A stretch of DNA of 64,000 nt, taken from contig NZ_CP058988.1 in assembly GCF_019278565.1 (NCBI RefSeq), forward strand, positions 3,224,001 through 3,288,000, in the 5' to 3' direction. The position numbers and the translations under genes are program-made. The notes under the pieces are model-generated. The model was not told the DNA's origin and did no database searches. It saw only the letters and a list, made by a program, of their open reading frames with translations. Positions 18,254 through 27,172 of this stretch are shown here, one piece after another. Within the stretch, counting starts at the first letter, position 1. Every line of letters begins with the position of its first letter. Source of the DNA: Cellulophaga sp. HaHa_2_95 (GTDB taxonomy: Bacteria; Bacteroidota; Bacteroidia; Flavobacteriales; Flavobacteriaceae).

Positions 18254-19666
18254 ATGATACAACAGGATACTATAGTAGCACTTGCCACACCTTCTGGCGC
18301 AGGAGCCATTGCCATCATTCGCCTTTCTGGTATAGATGCTATTACCATTGCCTCTAACCATTTTGTATCTAGAAAAGGTAAAAAATTAGTTCACCAGAAA
18401 ACGCATACCATCGTATTAGGGCATATTGTAGATGGCAATCGTGTTTTAGATGAAGTATTGGTTTCTATATTTAAAGGTCCTAATTCATATACAGGAGAAA
18501 ACATCGTAGAAATATCTTGTCATGGATCTACGTATATACAACAGGAAATCATCCAATTATTTCTTAGAAATGGATGTAGAACGGCAGACGCGGGAGAGTT
18601 TACTTTACGTGCCTTTTTAAATGGGAAAATAGATTTAAGTCAGGCAGAAGCTGTAGCCGATGTTATCGCTTCCGATAATGCGGCTAGCCATCAAATTGCT
18701 ATTCAGCAAATGCGTGGCGGATTTAGTAATGAAATAAAAGAACTTCGAGCAGAATTAATGAATTTTGCTTCTTTAATAGAATTGGAGCTAGATTTTTCTG
18801 AAGAAGATGTGGAATTCGCTAATAGAGATCAATTTCAAGATCTTATCAATAGAATTACCTTGGTTTTAAAACGGTTGATTGACTCTTTTGCCGTAGGAAA
18901 TGTGATTAAAAATGGTATTCCAGTTGCTATCGTAGGAGAACCTAATGTAGGAAAATCTACTTTGTTGAATGTTCTTTTAAATGAAGACAGAGCCATTGTT
19001 TCAGATATTGCAGGTACCACGAGAGATACTATTGAAGACGAGATTTCTATTGATGGAATTGGATTTCGATTTATTGATACGGCCGGAATTCGTGAAACTC
19101 AAGATGTCGTTGAAGGAATCGGAATAAAGAAAACTTTTGAAAAAATTAAGCAAGCCCAGGTGGTCTTATACCTGGTAGATGGTTCTATTATGACGGGCAC
19201 CAAAGAAATTACGCTGTTAAAAATAGAAATTGAAAAAATTAAGAATCAGTTTCCTCAAAAATCGATTCTGTTATTATTCAATAAAGCGGATAAAATAGCT
19301 CCTGACACCACGGCACTTATTATTTCAGAAATGAAGGCGATGGCTGCGCAGCTAAAAACTATATTTATTGCAGCAAAAACAGGGGAAGGCGTAGAAGATT
19401 TAAAAGGAGAACTATTAGGACTTATCAATACAGGAGCGCTGAGAAACAACGAAACGATAGTGACCAACTCCAGACATTACAATTCCCTTTTAAAAGCTTT
19501 AGAAGAGATTCAAAAGGTACAATATGGAATGGATGCTGGTTTTTCTGGAGATTTATTAGCCATAGATATTCGTCAAGCTTTATTTCATTTTGGTGAAATC
19601 ACCGGTGAAATATCAAGTGATGATCTTCTAGGTAATATTTTCGCGAACTTTTGTATTGGAAAGTAA
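18254..19666 (+). CDS. mnmE: tRNA modification GTPase MnmE
   Basis: A 470-residue MnmE (TrmE), which with MnmG installs the cmnm5 group on wobble uridine 34 of tRNAs. The N-terminal formyl-THF-binding domain (IVALATPSGAGAIAIIRLSG) is followed by a helical domain. Within that lies the G domain with G1 GEPNVGKSTL, G2 DIAGTTRDT, G3 DTAGIRET and G4 NKAD. The C-terminal FCIGK carries the conserved Cys of the F-C-I-G-K motif. It is full length, with no frameshift. A -7-like box lies directly upstream. Confidence 0.97.
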   Translation: MIQQDTIVALATPSGAGAIAIIRLSGIDAITIASNHFVSRKGKKLVHQKTHTIVLGHIVDGNRVLDEVLVSIFKGPNSYTGENIVEISCHGSTYIQQEIIQLFLRNGCRTADAGEFTLRAFLNGKIDLSQAEAVADVIASDNAASHQIAIQQMRGGFSNEIKELRAELMNFASLIELELDFSEEDVEFANRDQFQDLINRITLVLKRLIDSFAVGNVIKNGIPVAIVGEPNVGKSTLLNVLLNEDRAIVSDIAGTTRDTIEDEISIDGIGFRFIDTAGIRETQDVVEGIGIKKTFEKIKQAQVVLYLVDGSIMTGTKEITLLKIEIEKIKNQFPQKSILLLFNKADKIAPDTTALIISEMKAMAAQLKTIFIAAKTGEGVEDLKGELLGLINTGALRNNETIVTNSRHYNSLLKALEEIQKVQYGMDAGFSGDLLAIDIRQALFHFGEITGEISSDDLLGNIFANFCIGK

Positions 19667-19924
19667 CCATTTTCTCCCGTTTATTGCTGTATAAACCGTA
19701 TATAAAATCTTCTAAATTTTTATCAATTTTAATGATGCTTTACAATTGCCATAGAAGATAGCGTCAGTCAATTTAATTCTAAATCGGTAAAACTGATAGC
19801 AATTGGATGCCTTTAACTATTTCGAACTCATACCGTATTTTTGATTACGGAATAAGTCCGAATTTGTCTTTACATGATCTTGATAAATAAGATGATAACA
19901 TCACCACTGCATACAGAACAGTCG

Positions 19925-20716
19925 TTAATTAATTTTAATGTTCGTATTCATATTTCTAAGAATACTTACTACACTTTTAACGGCTAAAAAGCTTGTTTTT
20001 GGGTTAGCTGGACTTGGTTTGTTCTCGGTACGAGTGTATATTTTTCCGAAATCGCCCTCACAAGTTATCTCATGCATGTTACTAGTCGCATTAGGATCAG
20101 CAACTATTTCTATTCTTAAATTTTCACATTTAGACGCAAAATAGATACTTGCTGCAACGTTTATATTTTTAGGAAATAAACTTACCGCCTCACTTACTTC
20201 ACCTTCCCAAATAGTCTGACTAGTTTTAATAGAAGCCAAATTAATCTCTGAATTGTCAAAAAACGGTGCTCCTTCTAAACTCTTAGGGTGTTTCGTTGTC
20301 TTTAATTTAATGGCCGTAATATCATCATTAACAGCTTTTATCGCATCCAACCCGGCAATTGCTCCTATGGGTAGTATCACTTCACAGTTTTTCAGTTTTT
20401 TCAAAACTTCTTTATTCTGGTATAGACCGCCCGTACTAATGAGAATTAATTTCAGCCCCGTACGATCTATTTCATCAAATTTCAATAATTGAGATACCAC
20501 TTCTTTCGTTGCACATTCAATAATTATATCAACGTCATTTATCAATTCTGGCGTAACTTCTTTTCTGAATTTTACAGATTCATTTATAAAATCAATACGT
20601 TCTTTATTAATTTCTTTTCTAGCCACCACATATCTCAATTCAAAAGAAGGTTCATTACAAATCCATTCTGCTAGATATTTACCTATATTTCCAAAACCTA
20701 TTATCGCTATTTTCAC
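19925..20716 (-). CDS. nadX: aspartate dehydrogenase
   Basis: A 263-residue NAD(P)-dependent L-aspartate dehydrogenase, which makes iminoaspartate for NAD synthesis. The N-terminal dinucleotide loop is IIGFGNIGKYLAEW. Family marks are LPIGAIAGLDAIK, KTTKHPKSLEG, VSLFPKNINVAASIYFA, DPNATSNMHEI with the likely catalytic His, and the ending NKPSPANPKTSFLAVKSV. It may act with nadA/nadC elsewhere or in another route, since no nad genes adjoin it. The gene is isolated, with a 258-bp gap from mnmE and a 706-bp empty stretch upstream. Confidence 0.85.
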   Translation of the reverse strand: MKIAIIGFGNIGKYLAEWICNEPSFELRYVVARKEINKERIDFINESVKFRKEVTPELINDVDIIIECATKEVVSQLLKFDEIDRTGLKLILISTGGLYQNKEVLKKLKNCEVILPIGAIAGLDAIKAVNDDITAIKLKTTKHPKSLEGAPFFDNSEINLASIKTSQTIWEGEVSEAVSLFPKNINVAASIYFASKCENLRIEIVADPNATSNMHEITCEGDFGKIYTRTENKPSPANPKTSFLAVKSVVSILRNMNTNIKIN

Positions 20717-21422
20717 TTGGTTAATTTTATTGTTTGAGTAAAATAATTACTTAAATATATAACAAAGTTTTCAATTCAAAATCTAGTAACTTAATGCTTT
20801 GAAAATGAGATAATCATACTATATTTATATGGTAGGTGTACTCCATGAAGAACGGAAGCTATATTCTGTCCTTATTATTTTTACTTGAAAAATTAGTAGA
20901 CGCTGAAGTGTTCTTGATGCTAAAACTGGTCTTATTTTATAAATTGAGTTTTTAAATTCTTAATCTTGATATAAGTATTAAAATGAACTTAAAGAACTAT
21001 ATACTGGATAAAAAAGCATGAAATTATACTGTATACTAAAGTTACGCATCTATAACTTAAAGCCTTAGCAATATTAGAGCTGCATGCAAAGCGCTGGTTT
21101 TTTATAAGAGCGGTATGAAATAGAATATTTTGATTCTATTTACTTAATTAATCAACCCATAAAAATAGTAAGGAATAACTTATATGGCTACTACGGCAAC
21201 ATACGGCTATCTAAATAAGCTTAAAACCTTTTGAATTTAACTTGCGAATGCAATTAAGTAACCTTGAAAGTGATACCTCAACTTTTTTTGAAATAATTAA
21301 ATTCGTTGTTCTATAAAAATAAAGGTATTCTCCTTACTTCAAATCAAAATTTTGATTAGAAACGGCACAGAACTTGTTATGATATCTATACTTAAAAAAT
21401 AGCACTATAAAATTAAAGTATT
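20717..21422. other. 706-bp stretch without a recognisable gene
   Basis: AT-rich intergenic DNA between the divergent nadX gene and the repeat-protein gene at 21423. Only very short ORFs are present, such as a 36-codon hydrophobic one starting near 20844, and none has family or context support. No repeat or RNA structure was recognised. Confidence 0.5.
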
Positions 21423-22061
21423 ATGACTAAATATATTAGGTTCTTAATAATTATGGGAATGAGCATTCAAGGTTTTACACAAAATATTGAGAGAGACATT
21501 TTTCATAATCTAAAACACGAATCAGCAAATGGCTCATACACATCATATTTGGAAAAAAACATCTTTAATGATTTAATATTTTCCGATAATAGGGGCAATG
21601 AAATAACCCTTGAGAAAAAATACATTGCAATAGAATATGGTGACGTACTCAAGAATGCGGAAGCAGAAATAGCTATTTTCAAAAGTATGATCCATGAACA
21701 TAGACAGGATAAAGACTATAAAGCTAAATTTTCAGTTGATATATTTAATAAAATAATAATTGAGGATAATAGAAATAGAAAAGTAGAAATAGGAAAAGAT
21801 ATTAAAGGAAATGAAACCTACAAGGAAGAAAATAACGGAGTACACCGCTCAATGCAAACAAGATTTAATGGAGTCATAGAATACAAAGGTGAAAATAAAG
21901 AGGCCACTTTACAAAAAGATATTTTCAACAAATGGATATACAAAGACTCTCATGGCAATGAATTTAAATTCAGCAAAAAAACCTGGGATAAACTAAAAAA
22001 TAAATTTGGGACAGAAGAAAATATTTTTAATCACTTAATTTTTGAATTCTTAGAACTTTAA
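21423..22061 (+). CDS. exported protein with internal D/N-I-F-N repeats
   Basis: A 212-residue hypothetical protein. Residues 1-19 are a signal peptide ending in GFTQ. The mature part is built of degenerate repeats: DIFHNLKHE, NIFNDLIFSDNRGNEITLEKKY, DIFNKIIIEDNRNRKVEIGK, DIFNKWIYKDSHGNEFKFSK and a last NIFNHLIFE. Each unit has the pattern [DN]-I-F-N-x-x-I-x-x-D-[NS]-x-G-N-x-x-x, then a Lys-rich strand, which suggests a small beta-hairpin repeat. It is probably periplasmic or on the cell surface. No known family is recognised, and its neighbours give no clue. Confidence 0.65.
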   Translation: MTKYIRFLIIMGMSIQGFTQNIERDIFHNLKHESANGSYTSYLEKNIFNDLIFSDNRGNEITLEKKYIAIEYGDVLKNAEAEIAIFKSMIHEHRQDKDYKAKFSVDIFNKIIIEDNRNRKVEIGKDIKGNETYKEENNGVHRSMQTRFNGVIEYKGENKEATLQKDIFNKWIYKDSHGNEFKFSKKTWDKLKNKFGTEENIFNHLIFEFLEL

Positions 22062-22182
22062 AAAAAAATAACTCAAATTAATTTCGAAATACAGATGCTT
22101 TTGCAGACGTAGCACCCGTGCGGAATCATTACCTCTGTACTAACGCTCATTTGCAAGAAACGCTACATAGTGATTCTTAAAT

Positions 22183-22713
22183 TTATATTTTTTGAAGTCC
22201 TACAAACTCAGATTTCACGATACTAACTTTTGATAAATCTTCAGAAATGTAAAAAAACTCATCTTGTCCAATACTTGAACCCATGGCCTGAACTTTAGCT
22301 TTGTAAATATTTCCCAAAATAATAGTATCCTGAATCGAAGTGTATTTCTCTGATTTGTGGTAAATAGTAGAAAGCAGGTCTAAATCCTTCTTTAGAATGT
22401 CTAGCGTCACTTTATCAATGGTGTCTGACTTTATTTTATCTTCACAAATGTTAATAGCATCACTTAAAGTTCTTGCATCCTTATTATTATAAAACTTATT
22501 TTTTATCATAAGTTTCATAAATGGTATTCTAAGAATACCCAAACTATCTGAAGCAGTTACCTTTTTGTAAAATCTCAATTCTTTTAAGCTGTATCCGTAA
22601 GTTTCATCATTTTTAATATAATGTTCAACAGCCATAAATTCTTTACTTTTTTCTTTTTCCCCACAAGAACTGAAAGACAAAACGAAAAAAAATAGTACGA
22701 ATACATTTTTCAT
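22183..22713 (-). CDS. hypothetical lipoprotein
   Basis: A 176-residue exported protein. The signal peptide with lipobox FSSC (Cys17) is followed by GEKEKSKE, a charged stretch like the lipoprotein export signal of Bacteroidetes, so the protein may reach the cell surface. The remainder is mostly helical with a C-terminal beta part and has no recognised domain. Its start ATG is at 22713, and it is convergent with the repeat-protein gene. Confidence 0.65.
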   Translation of the reverse strand: MKNVFVLFFFVLSFSSCGEKEKSKEFMAVEHYIKNDETYGYSLKELRFYKKVTASDSLGILRIPFMKLMIKNKFYNNKDARTLSDAINICEDKIKSDTIDKVTLDILKKDLDLLSTIYHKSEKYTSIQDTIILGNIYKAKVQAMGSSIGQDEFFYISEDLSKVSIVKSEFVGLQKI

Positions 22714-23180
22714 ATTTACTTAAATATTTTACTAACCTCAGTTAAAAATAGAGATATAAGTTTACTAAAACACTAAAATCATTGACTAATTTTAGAAAGA
22801 TAATAGGAATAGAATTTAACAACCCTGTATTTTCTAAATGTGCATGCTTCGGTATGAAATCCATTAAAGCTACAAGTCTATTTATAAAAACAGAAATGCG
22901 CTTGCAGTATATTTTGTACAATATCTTCTAGGACATGATGATAATGTGGTTACTGAAATAATTGGACCTAAGGCGAAAGGCGAAGGCACAGAACTTAAAA
23001 ATATAACGAAACTTAAAAGCTTATTTTTAAAGGTAATTGAGGATATAAATGAATTAGAAAATATATCTAATATCAAATGATATATGAAAGTAGTGGCATA
23101 TTACTCAGCCAAAAATATTGAAAGAAACTGAGAACTAAACCAAAATATTAACCCTGTTAATATCACATTTCAAGTGTTTC
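22714..23180. other. 467-bp region with a gene remnant
   Basis: Apart from the start-less open frame at 22868-23080 described separately, nothing is recognised between the lipoprotein gene and the outer-membrane barrel gene. Confidence 0.4.
22868..23080 (+). pseudogene. start-less fragment of a former coding region
   Basis: A 70-codon open frame on the plus strand with protein-like composition (YKNRNALAVYFVQYLLG, then HDDNVVTEIIGPKAKGEG and a helical ending ELENISNIK). It is opened by a stop codon with no ATG, GTG or TTG before residue 32. It looks like the 3' end of a decayed gene. The source gene is not recognised, and the coding signal is only visual. Confidence 0.3.
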
Positions 23181-25553
23181 CTACCTCATCTGCTTATGGT
23201 ATAAGTCCGCCAAATAGTACTCTAAAAAATCTATTATTTCAGCATCGGTTTTTGCATTGCGGTACATGAGGTAAACTTTATTAATATGCTTGTTTTTAAA
23301 CCTATTTAAACGGGTGGTATTAATTTCTTTCATAATATCCCAAGCGCGCATCCCCTTGAGCATAGTCCTATGATTCTCAAACCGATCATTCACCACTTTT
23401 ATATTCGCCTTAAATTCGGCCGTCTTTTTAATTTTAGTGTCATTATTTTCTGCATTTAAACGCAAAAATTCTTTCTCTAATTGGTAATCTATAGCTTCTG
23501 CATCTTTTATTAATTTAGTATAGGCGCTGAGCACATACTCCGTATACTGTTGTTGGAATTTTTTAAAATCATCTACAGATTTCAAATAAGCAATAGCACT
23601 TTCTTTAAACACCACTTCTCTTTTTCCAATAGCTTTTACCATCACCTCAGCCAAACCTTGTAGTTCTAGGCTTTTATCATCTGGGAGGGTTCCAAATTTA
23701 GTGCTTTTGGTTAATTTCAATATGGTATCTGCAATAGTCTCAGCATAAGCTACATACTTGTACTTTTTATAATTCAAGGTAAGTATACTGTCTTTAGCCC
23801 TACGTTTCCGGTCTTTTTTCTTCCAGTTTATTTTCGGCTTTTTTATATCAAACGAATAGTTATAAGCTAGGGTTGCAGTAAACTCTTTTAAGCCAGAAAC
23901 AGAAGGCGTGCTTCTAAACAACTGAATGGCATTGAGACTCAAATTATGCTTTTCTAAGTAGACGTACGAAACTCCTCCTCTTAGATTTGTGGTCTTTATA
24001 GCTCCGCTTGTATTTTTTGCCGTATTATAAGAAGAGGATAGGACCGATTTTAATTCATTATTAAAAAAACCTTTTTTTACACTTATGGTGGGGCCCCAAG
24101 TAATGGCATCTTCTAATCCTATGGTATTATAAGTGCCATGAAGTGCCGGTGTAATGTTTAGATGTAATTCCTTAATCCCATAGGTGTACGCGGTAGAAAA
24201 ATTATGAAAAACAGAAGCATCTCCTACCCGAACTACACCTCCTTGTGCGTTTGATATATCACTTACATTATAGTTCAGGTTTAGATTTTCATTTTTTGTT
24301 TTGGTACTCGATAAAATATAATTAATGTTAAGATTGGCATTCTGCGATACCTGTTTATAGTTTAAGGTATCTACGACATTATCTAAAAGATTAGCATCAT
24401 TAATATCCTCAAACTGGTTGCTCCTTACATTGGTATAGGTACTAAAATTAGAATAAGAACCTGTTAAGGACAAGCGTTCAGAAGGAGTGTATGTAGCATT
24501 AATGGCGCCTACAAACCTACTCGTTGGATTGGCCTTTTGGTCTTCCAAATCATCTCTTTGGTACCCTACATTAAAACTCAAATTAACTTTATGATTAAAA
24601 AGAGGGCGAGAGAGATTAAGGGTGATATTTTCAAAATCATTATTAAAAAAATAGGCCCCTAGGGTTTCATATCCGGGAGCTACACACTCATAATCTATTC
24701 CTAAAGTAGCCTCATACACACTATATTTTACCCCTAATTTATAAGCATTGTAATACTCCGTAGAGGCTCTGTTATTAAATAATTTACGCAGCACGCCTTT
24801 GTTAGATTCTGAAGTTTCTTGCGCTCTTAGATCTTGTGTAAGGATGGTAGTGGCATAGGTTGCACTTAGTTCTAAATCTTTGCTTAACGCTACACGCCCT
24901 TCTACGTCTAGTACTAAATTTTCTTTAGGAAAAACCCCTTCCTCATCTGGGTTTATCGCAATAGAATTTTGGTTGTCTATGGCATAAAAAGTTGAAACCC
25001 CAACGGTATAGGCATTTTGCTCATAGACCGTTTTAAAACCATAACCCATTCTTTGGTAACTGGCTTGTGTACGCTCATCTTCCGGAGGAGCTATCCCTTT
25101 AATAAGGCGGCCATACATGGCTTTAAAGCTAATTGCCTTGGTGGGTTGCATTTCTACCCCTGCGCCCGAAAACTGGTGTCCGCTTAAGGTGTACGGAGAA
25201 AAGCTCATATTCACATCTCCCACGTGTGCCGTTACCCATTTATATTTTGGGTGAAGACTTAATCTATTAAAATTAAATGGCAACTGATACCCTAACTGAT
25301 CTCCTTGATTGGAGTAGTTATAGCTTATGGGAATAGAAAAATTGTAATAACTAATATTCAGGTTCCCTTGTGCAAAATACGTAAATGGAGCTCTATTATT
25401 TCTTTGGTTGCTACTATAAAATACGGAACTTGCAGAAATACCTCCTCCTATTTTAAAAGGGGAAGATTTTCCAAAGGTTTCTAAATCGACACTTTGTGAA
25501 CATACAAAGGCAGGAAGTAGTATAACAACTAAAAGCAATAGGTTTTTCAACAA
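23181..25553 (-). CDS. outer-membrane beta-barrel protein of the surface cluster
   Basis: A 790-residue protein with a signal peptide (residues 1-19, ending VCSQ). Residues about 30-580 are a long series of alternating amphipathic strands rich in Tyr, Asn and Ser (for example LNISYYNFSIPISYNYSNQG), typical of an outer-membrane barrel with perhaps 24 or more strands. Residues 580-790 form a charged helical tail (KKDRKRRAKDS, then coiled-coil), likely periplasmic. It has no plug or carboxypeptidase-like domain, so it is not a standard SusC/TonB receptor. It is the last gene of the minus-strand block and may anchor the block's products to the outer membrane. Confidence 0.7.
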   Translation of the reverse strand: MLKNLLLLVVILLPAFVCSQSVDLETFGKSSPFKIGGGISASSVFYSSNQRNNRAPFTYFAQGNLNISYYNFSIPISYNYSNQGDQLGYQLPFNFNRLSLHPKYKWVTAHVGDVNMSFSPYTLSGHQFSGAGVEMQPTKAISFKAMYGRLIKGIAPPEDERTQASYQRMGYGFKTVYEQNAYTVGVSTFYAIDNQNSIAINPDEEGVFPKENLVLDVEGRVALSKDLELSATYATTILTQDLRAQETSESNKGVLRKLFNNRASTEYYNAYKLGVKYSVYEATLGIDYECVAPGYETLGAYFFNNDFENITLNLSRPLFNHKVNLSFNVGYQRDDLEDQKANPTSRFVGAINATYTPSERLSLTGSYSNFSTYTNVRSNQFEDINDANLLDNVVDTLNYKQVSQNANLNINYILSSTKTKNENLNLNYNVSDISNAQGGVVRVGDASVFHNFSTAYTYGIKELHLNITPALHGTYNTIGLEDAITWGPTISVKKGFFNNELKSVLSSSYNTAKNTSGAIKTTNLRGGVSYVYLEKHNLSLNAIQLFRSTPSVSGLKEFTATLAYNYSFDIKKPKINWKKKDRKRRAKDSILTLNYKKYKYVAYAETIADTILKLTKSTKFGTLPDDKSLELQGLAEVMVKAIGKREVVFKESAIAYLKSVDDFKKFQQQYTEYVLSAYTKLIKDAEAIDYQLEKEFLRLNAENNDTKIKKTAEFKANIKVVNDRFENHRTMLKGMRAWDIMKEINTTRLNRFKNKHINKVYLMYRNAKTDAEIIDFLEYYLADLYHKQMR

Positions 25554-25704
25554 AAAGAGGTCTTTGGTTTAAGGTGATGCTTAGGTTTCTTTTGGGGGAA
25601 TTTGTGGTTTCACTATGGGCCATTTTTCAATAGCTTTCCTGTGCGCTACATAAGTGTTTACTTCTTTGGAAGAGATCCTACAAAAGTCTCTCTTCCCTTT
25701 TCTC

Positions 25705-27171
25705 CTATTCCGGAGTATATTCGGTTGCTACAAAACCATCGGTTAATTGCTTGTCTGTATTTATGTGTATGTCATCAAAACCCACACTTAGTTTTGTATT
25801 TCCTAAATAAGGAACTACAATAAAGCCCCTACCTGAAAAGCTACCATTGCCGCCAGATACTTCTTTAACCGTAACCTCAAAATCACCAGCAGTAAAAACA
25901 TCATCTACCTTAAGCTCTTGTAAAGGTTCTTGGTTTGTGATGATAATTTCAGGAGGTATCCCACAATTATATTCACTTGCTGTTTCCTTAGAAGGTGTGG
26001 TAAATGTATGTATGGCGGAATAGCTGTATCCGCCATTTTGCATACATTGCCCACCAACTCTATACTCATACGTGGTTGCTTTCTCTAAAAAGAAAAGCTC
26101 TTTTGTTGTTTCTACCAGTTCTGACTCAAACCAAACGCCATTGTTGGCATTACCAGCTTCTGCTTTTCTAAATTGCACTTGGTAGCTTAGGTGATTAGGA
26201 TTGTTTTGCCATGTAATTTTCTCTGAATTGGTGCCTTCTGATTTTGCTAAAATATATTGAGGAGCTTCACACTGCCCCGTATAAGAGAAGTAAAATATTT
26301 CACTATACCCATCATTCTTGAAGACGGCAGCTTTGCTAATACCGTCACTAACAATAGCACGCACTTGCCAGCCATAATTTTTACCTTCCAACAAGCTTGT
26401 TTCTCCCGGACCATAAAGTAAGGTATTGGCAAAACTGGTAGTTTGGTATAATATCGGACTTGCTAAAAAGGCGGTCTGAGGATCTACCTGTGTGTCCCAA
26501 AGTTCTCGGAGTTCAAAAGCATACTCCACTCCCGTCGCATTTACATGTCTAGGCGTCCACTGAAAAATAATATTCTGTAATTCTTTGGCGGGTACTTGCG
26601 CTCCACGCTGCGGTAAGTTTAAAAACGGAGGATCATTAAGAAACAGATATACCGGATAGCATTTTTTTACAGATAGCGGCCTGCCTGTTGCCCAATCAAA
26701 AACCTCAAAACAAAACTGGTATAAACCACTGGGTAAAGGTTTGTTGTATTCATTAAGCGTAATACCTTCTAGGTTCTGAAAATCAAAATAAGGTCGTAAA
26801 TCCAAATTAGACAAACGCAAGGGTACCCCGCCAGTAATTTGTATGGGAGCAGCGTTTTGCACGTAATTTTTAGATTGTATCCGTACGCTATTTCCCGAGA
26901 TTGAAAAACGCAACCTCACTTGCAAATCAGATTCATTTACATCGGTTAAAAGTAAGTTTAGCAATAACTTTTCACTCGTAGTGGTGCTATAATCGGATAG
27001 CTTTAAACTATATGGGGGCACTAGTTGTGGTGCTACTTGTACTGGGAATAATTGCGCCGATAAAACGGAACCATGAAAGAGTATAAGTATCCATAGTACT
27101 GGTCTTAAAAATTTAGGCATAAATGCGCTCCATCTGCTTGCCTGACAAGGTATTAATTTACGTATCGTCAT
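25705..27171 (-). CDS. exported FN3-like surface protein (TANFOR-like N-terminus)
   Basis: A 488-residue protein. A 40-residue N-terminal region ends in a signal peptide (LILFHGSVLSAQ). Residues about 40-190 (VPPYSLKLSDYSTTTSEKLL, then GGVPLRLSNLDLRPYFDF and LPSGLYQFCFEVFDW) resemble the segment called TANFOR in Bacteroidetes surface proteins; that name is from memory. Two fibronectin-III-like domains follow (IIFQWTPRH...; ITWQNNPNHLSYQVQFRKAE). There is no T9SS sorting domain. Its start is 1 bp from the stop of the PKD lipoprotein gene, so translation is coupled. Related proteins are often much longer; this one ends early. Confidence 0.65.
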   Translation of the reverse strand: MTIRKLIPCQASRWSAFMPKFLRPVLWILILFHGSVLSAQLFPVQVAPQLVPPYSLKLSDYSTTTSEKLLLNLLLTDVNESDLQVRLRFSISGNSVRIQSKNYVQNAAPIQITGGVPLRLSNLDLRPYFDFQNLEGITLNEYNKPLPSGLYQFCFEVFDWATGRPLSVKKCYPVYLFLNDPPFLNLPQRGAQVPAKELQNIIFQWTPRHVNATGVEYAFELRELWDTQVDPQTAFLASPILYQTTSFANTLLYGPGETSLLEGKNYGWQVRAIVSDGISKAAVFKNDGYSEIFYFSYTGQCEAPQYILAKSEGTNSEKITWQNNPNHLSYQVQFRKAEAGNANNGVWFESELVETTKELFFLEKATTYEYRVGGQCMQNGGYSYSAIHTFTTPSKETASEYNCGIPPEIIITNQEPLQELKVDDVFTAGDFEVTVKEVSGGNGSFSGRGFIVVPYLGNTKLSVGFDDIHINTDKQLTDGFVATEYTPE

Positions 27172-27172
27172 C

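Noticed and set aside
20844..20954. 36-codon hydrophobic ORF between nadX and the repeat-protein gene
   Set aside because: Short hydrophobic frames arise easily in AT-rich DNA and nothing supports it.
22882..23076. 64-residue minus-strand ORF
   Set aside because: It is the antisense of the better-looking plus-strand fragment and has poor composition.
23181..25553. TonB-dependent SusC-like receptor
   Set aside because: The barrel-like protein has no plug domain or TonB box, and has a helical C-terminal tail.
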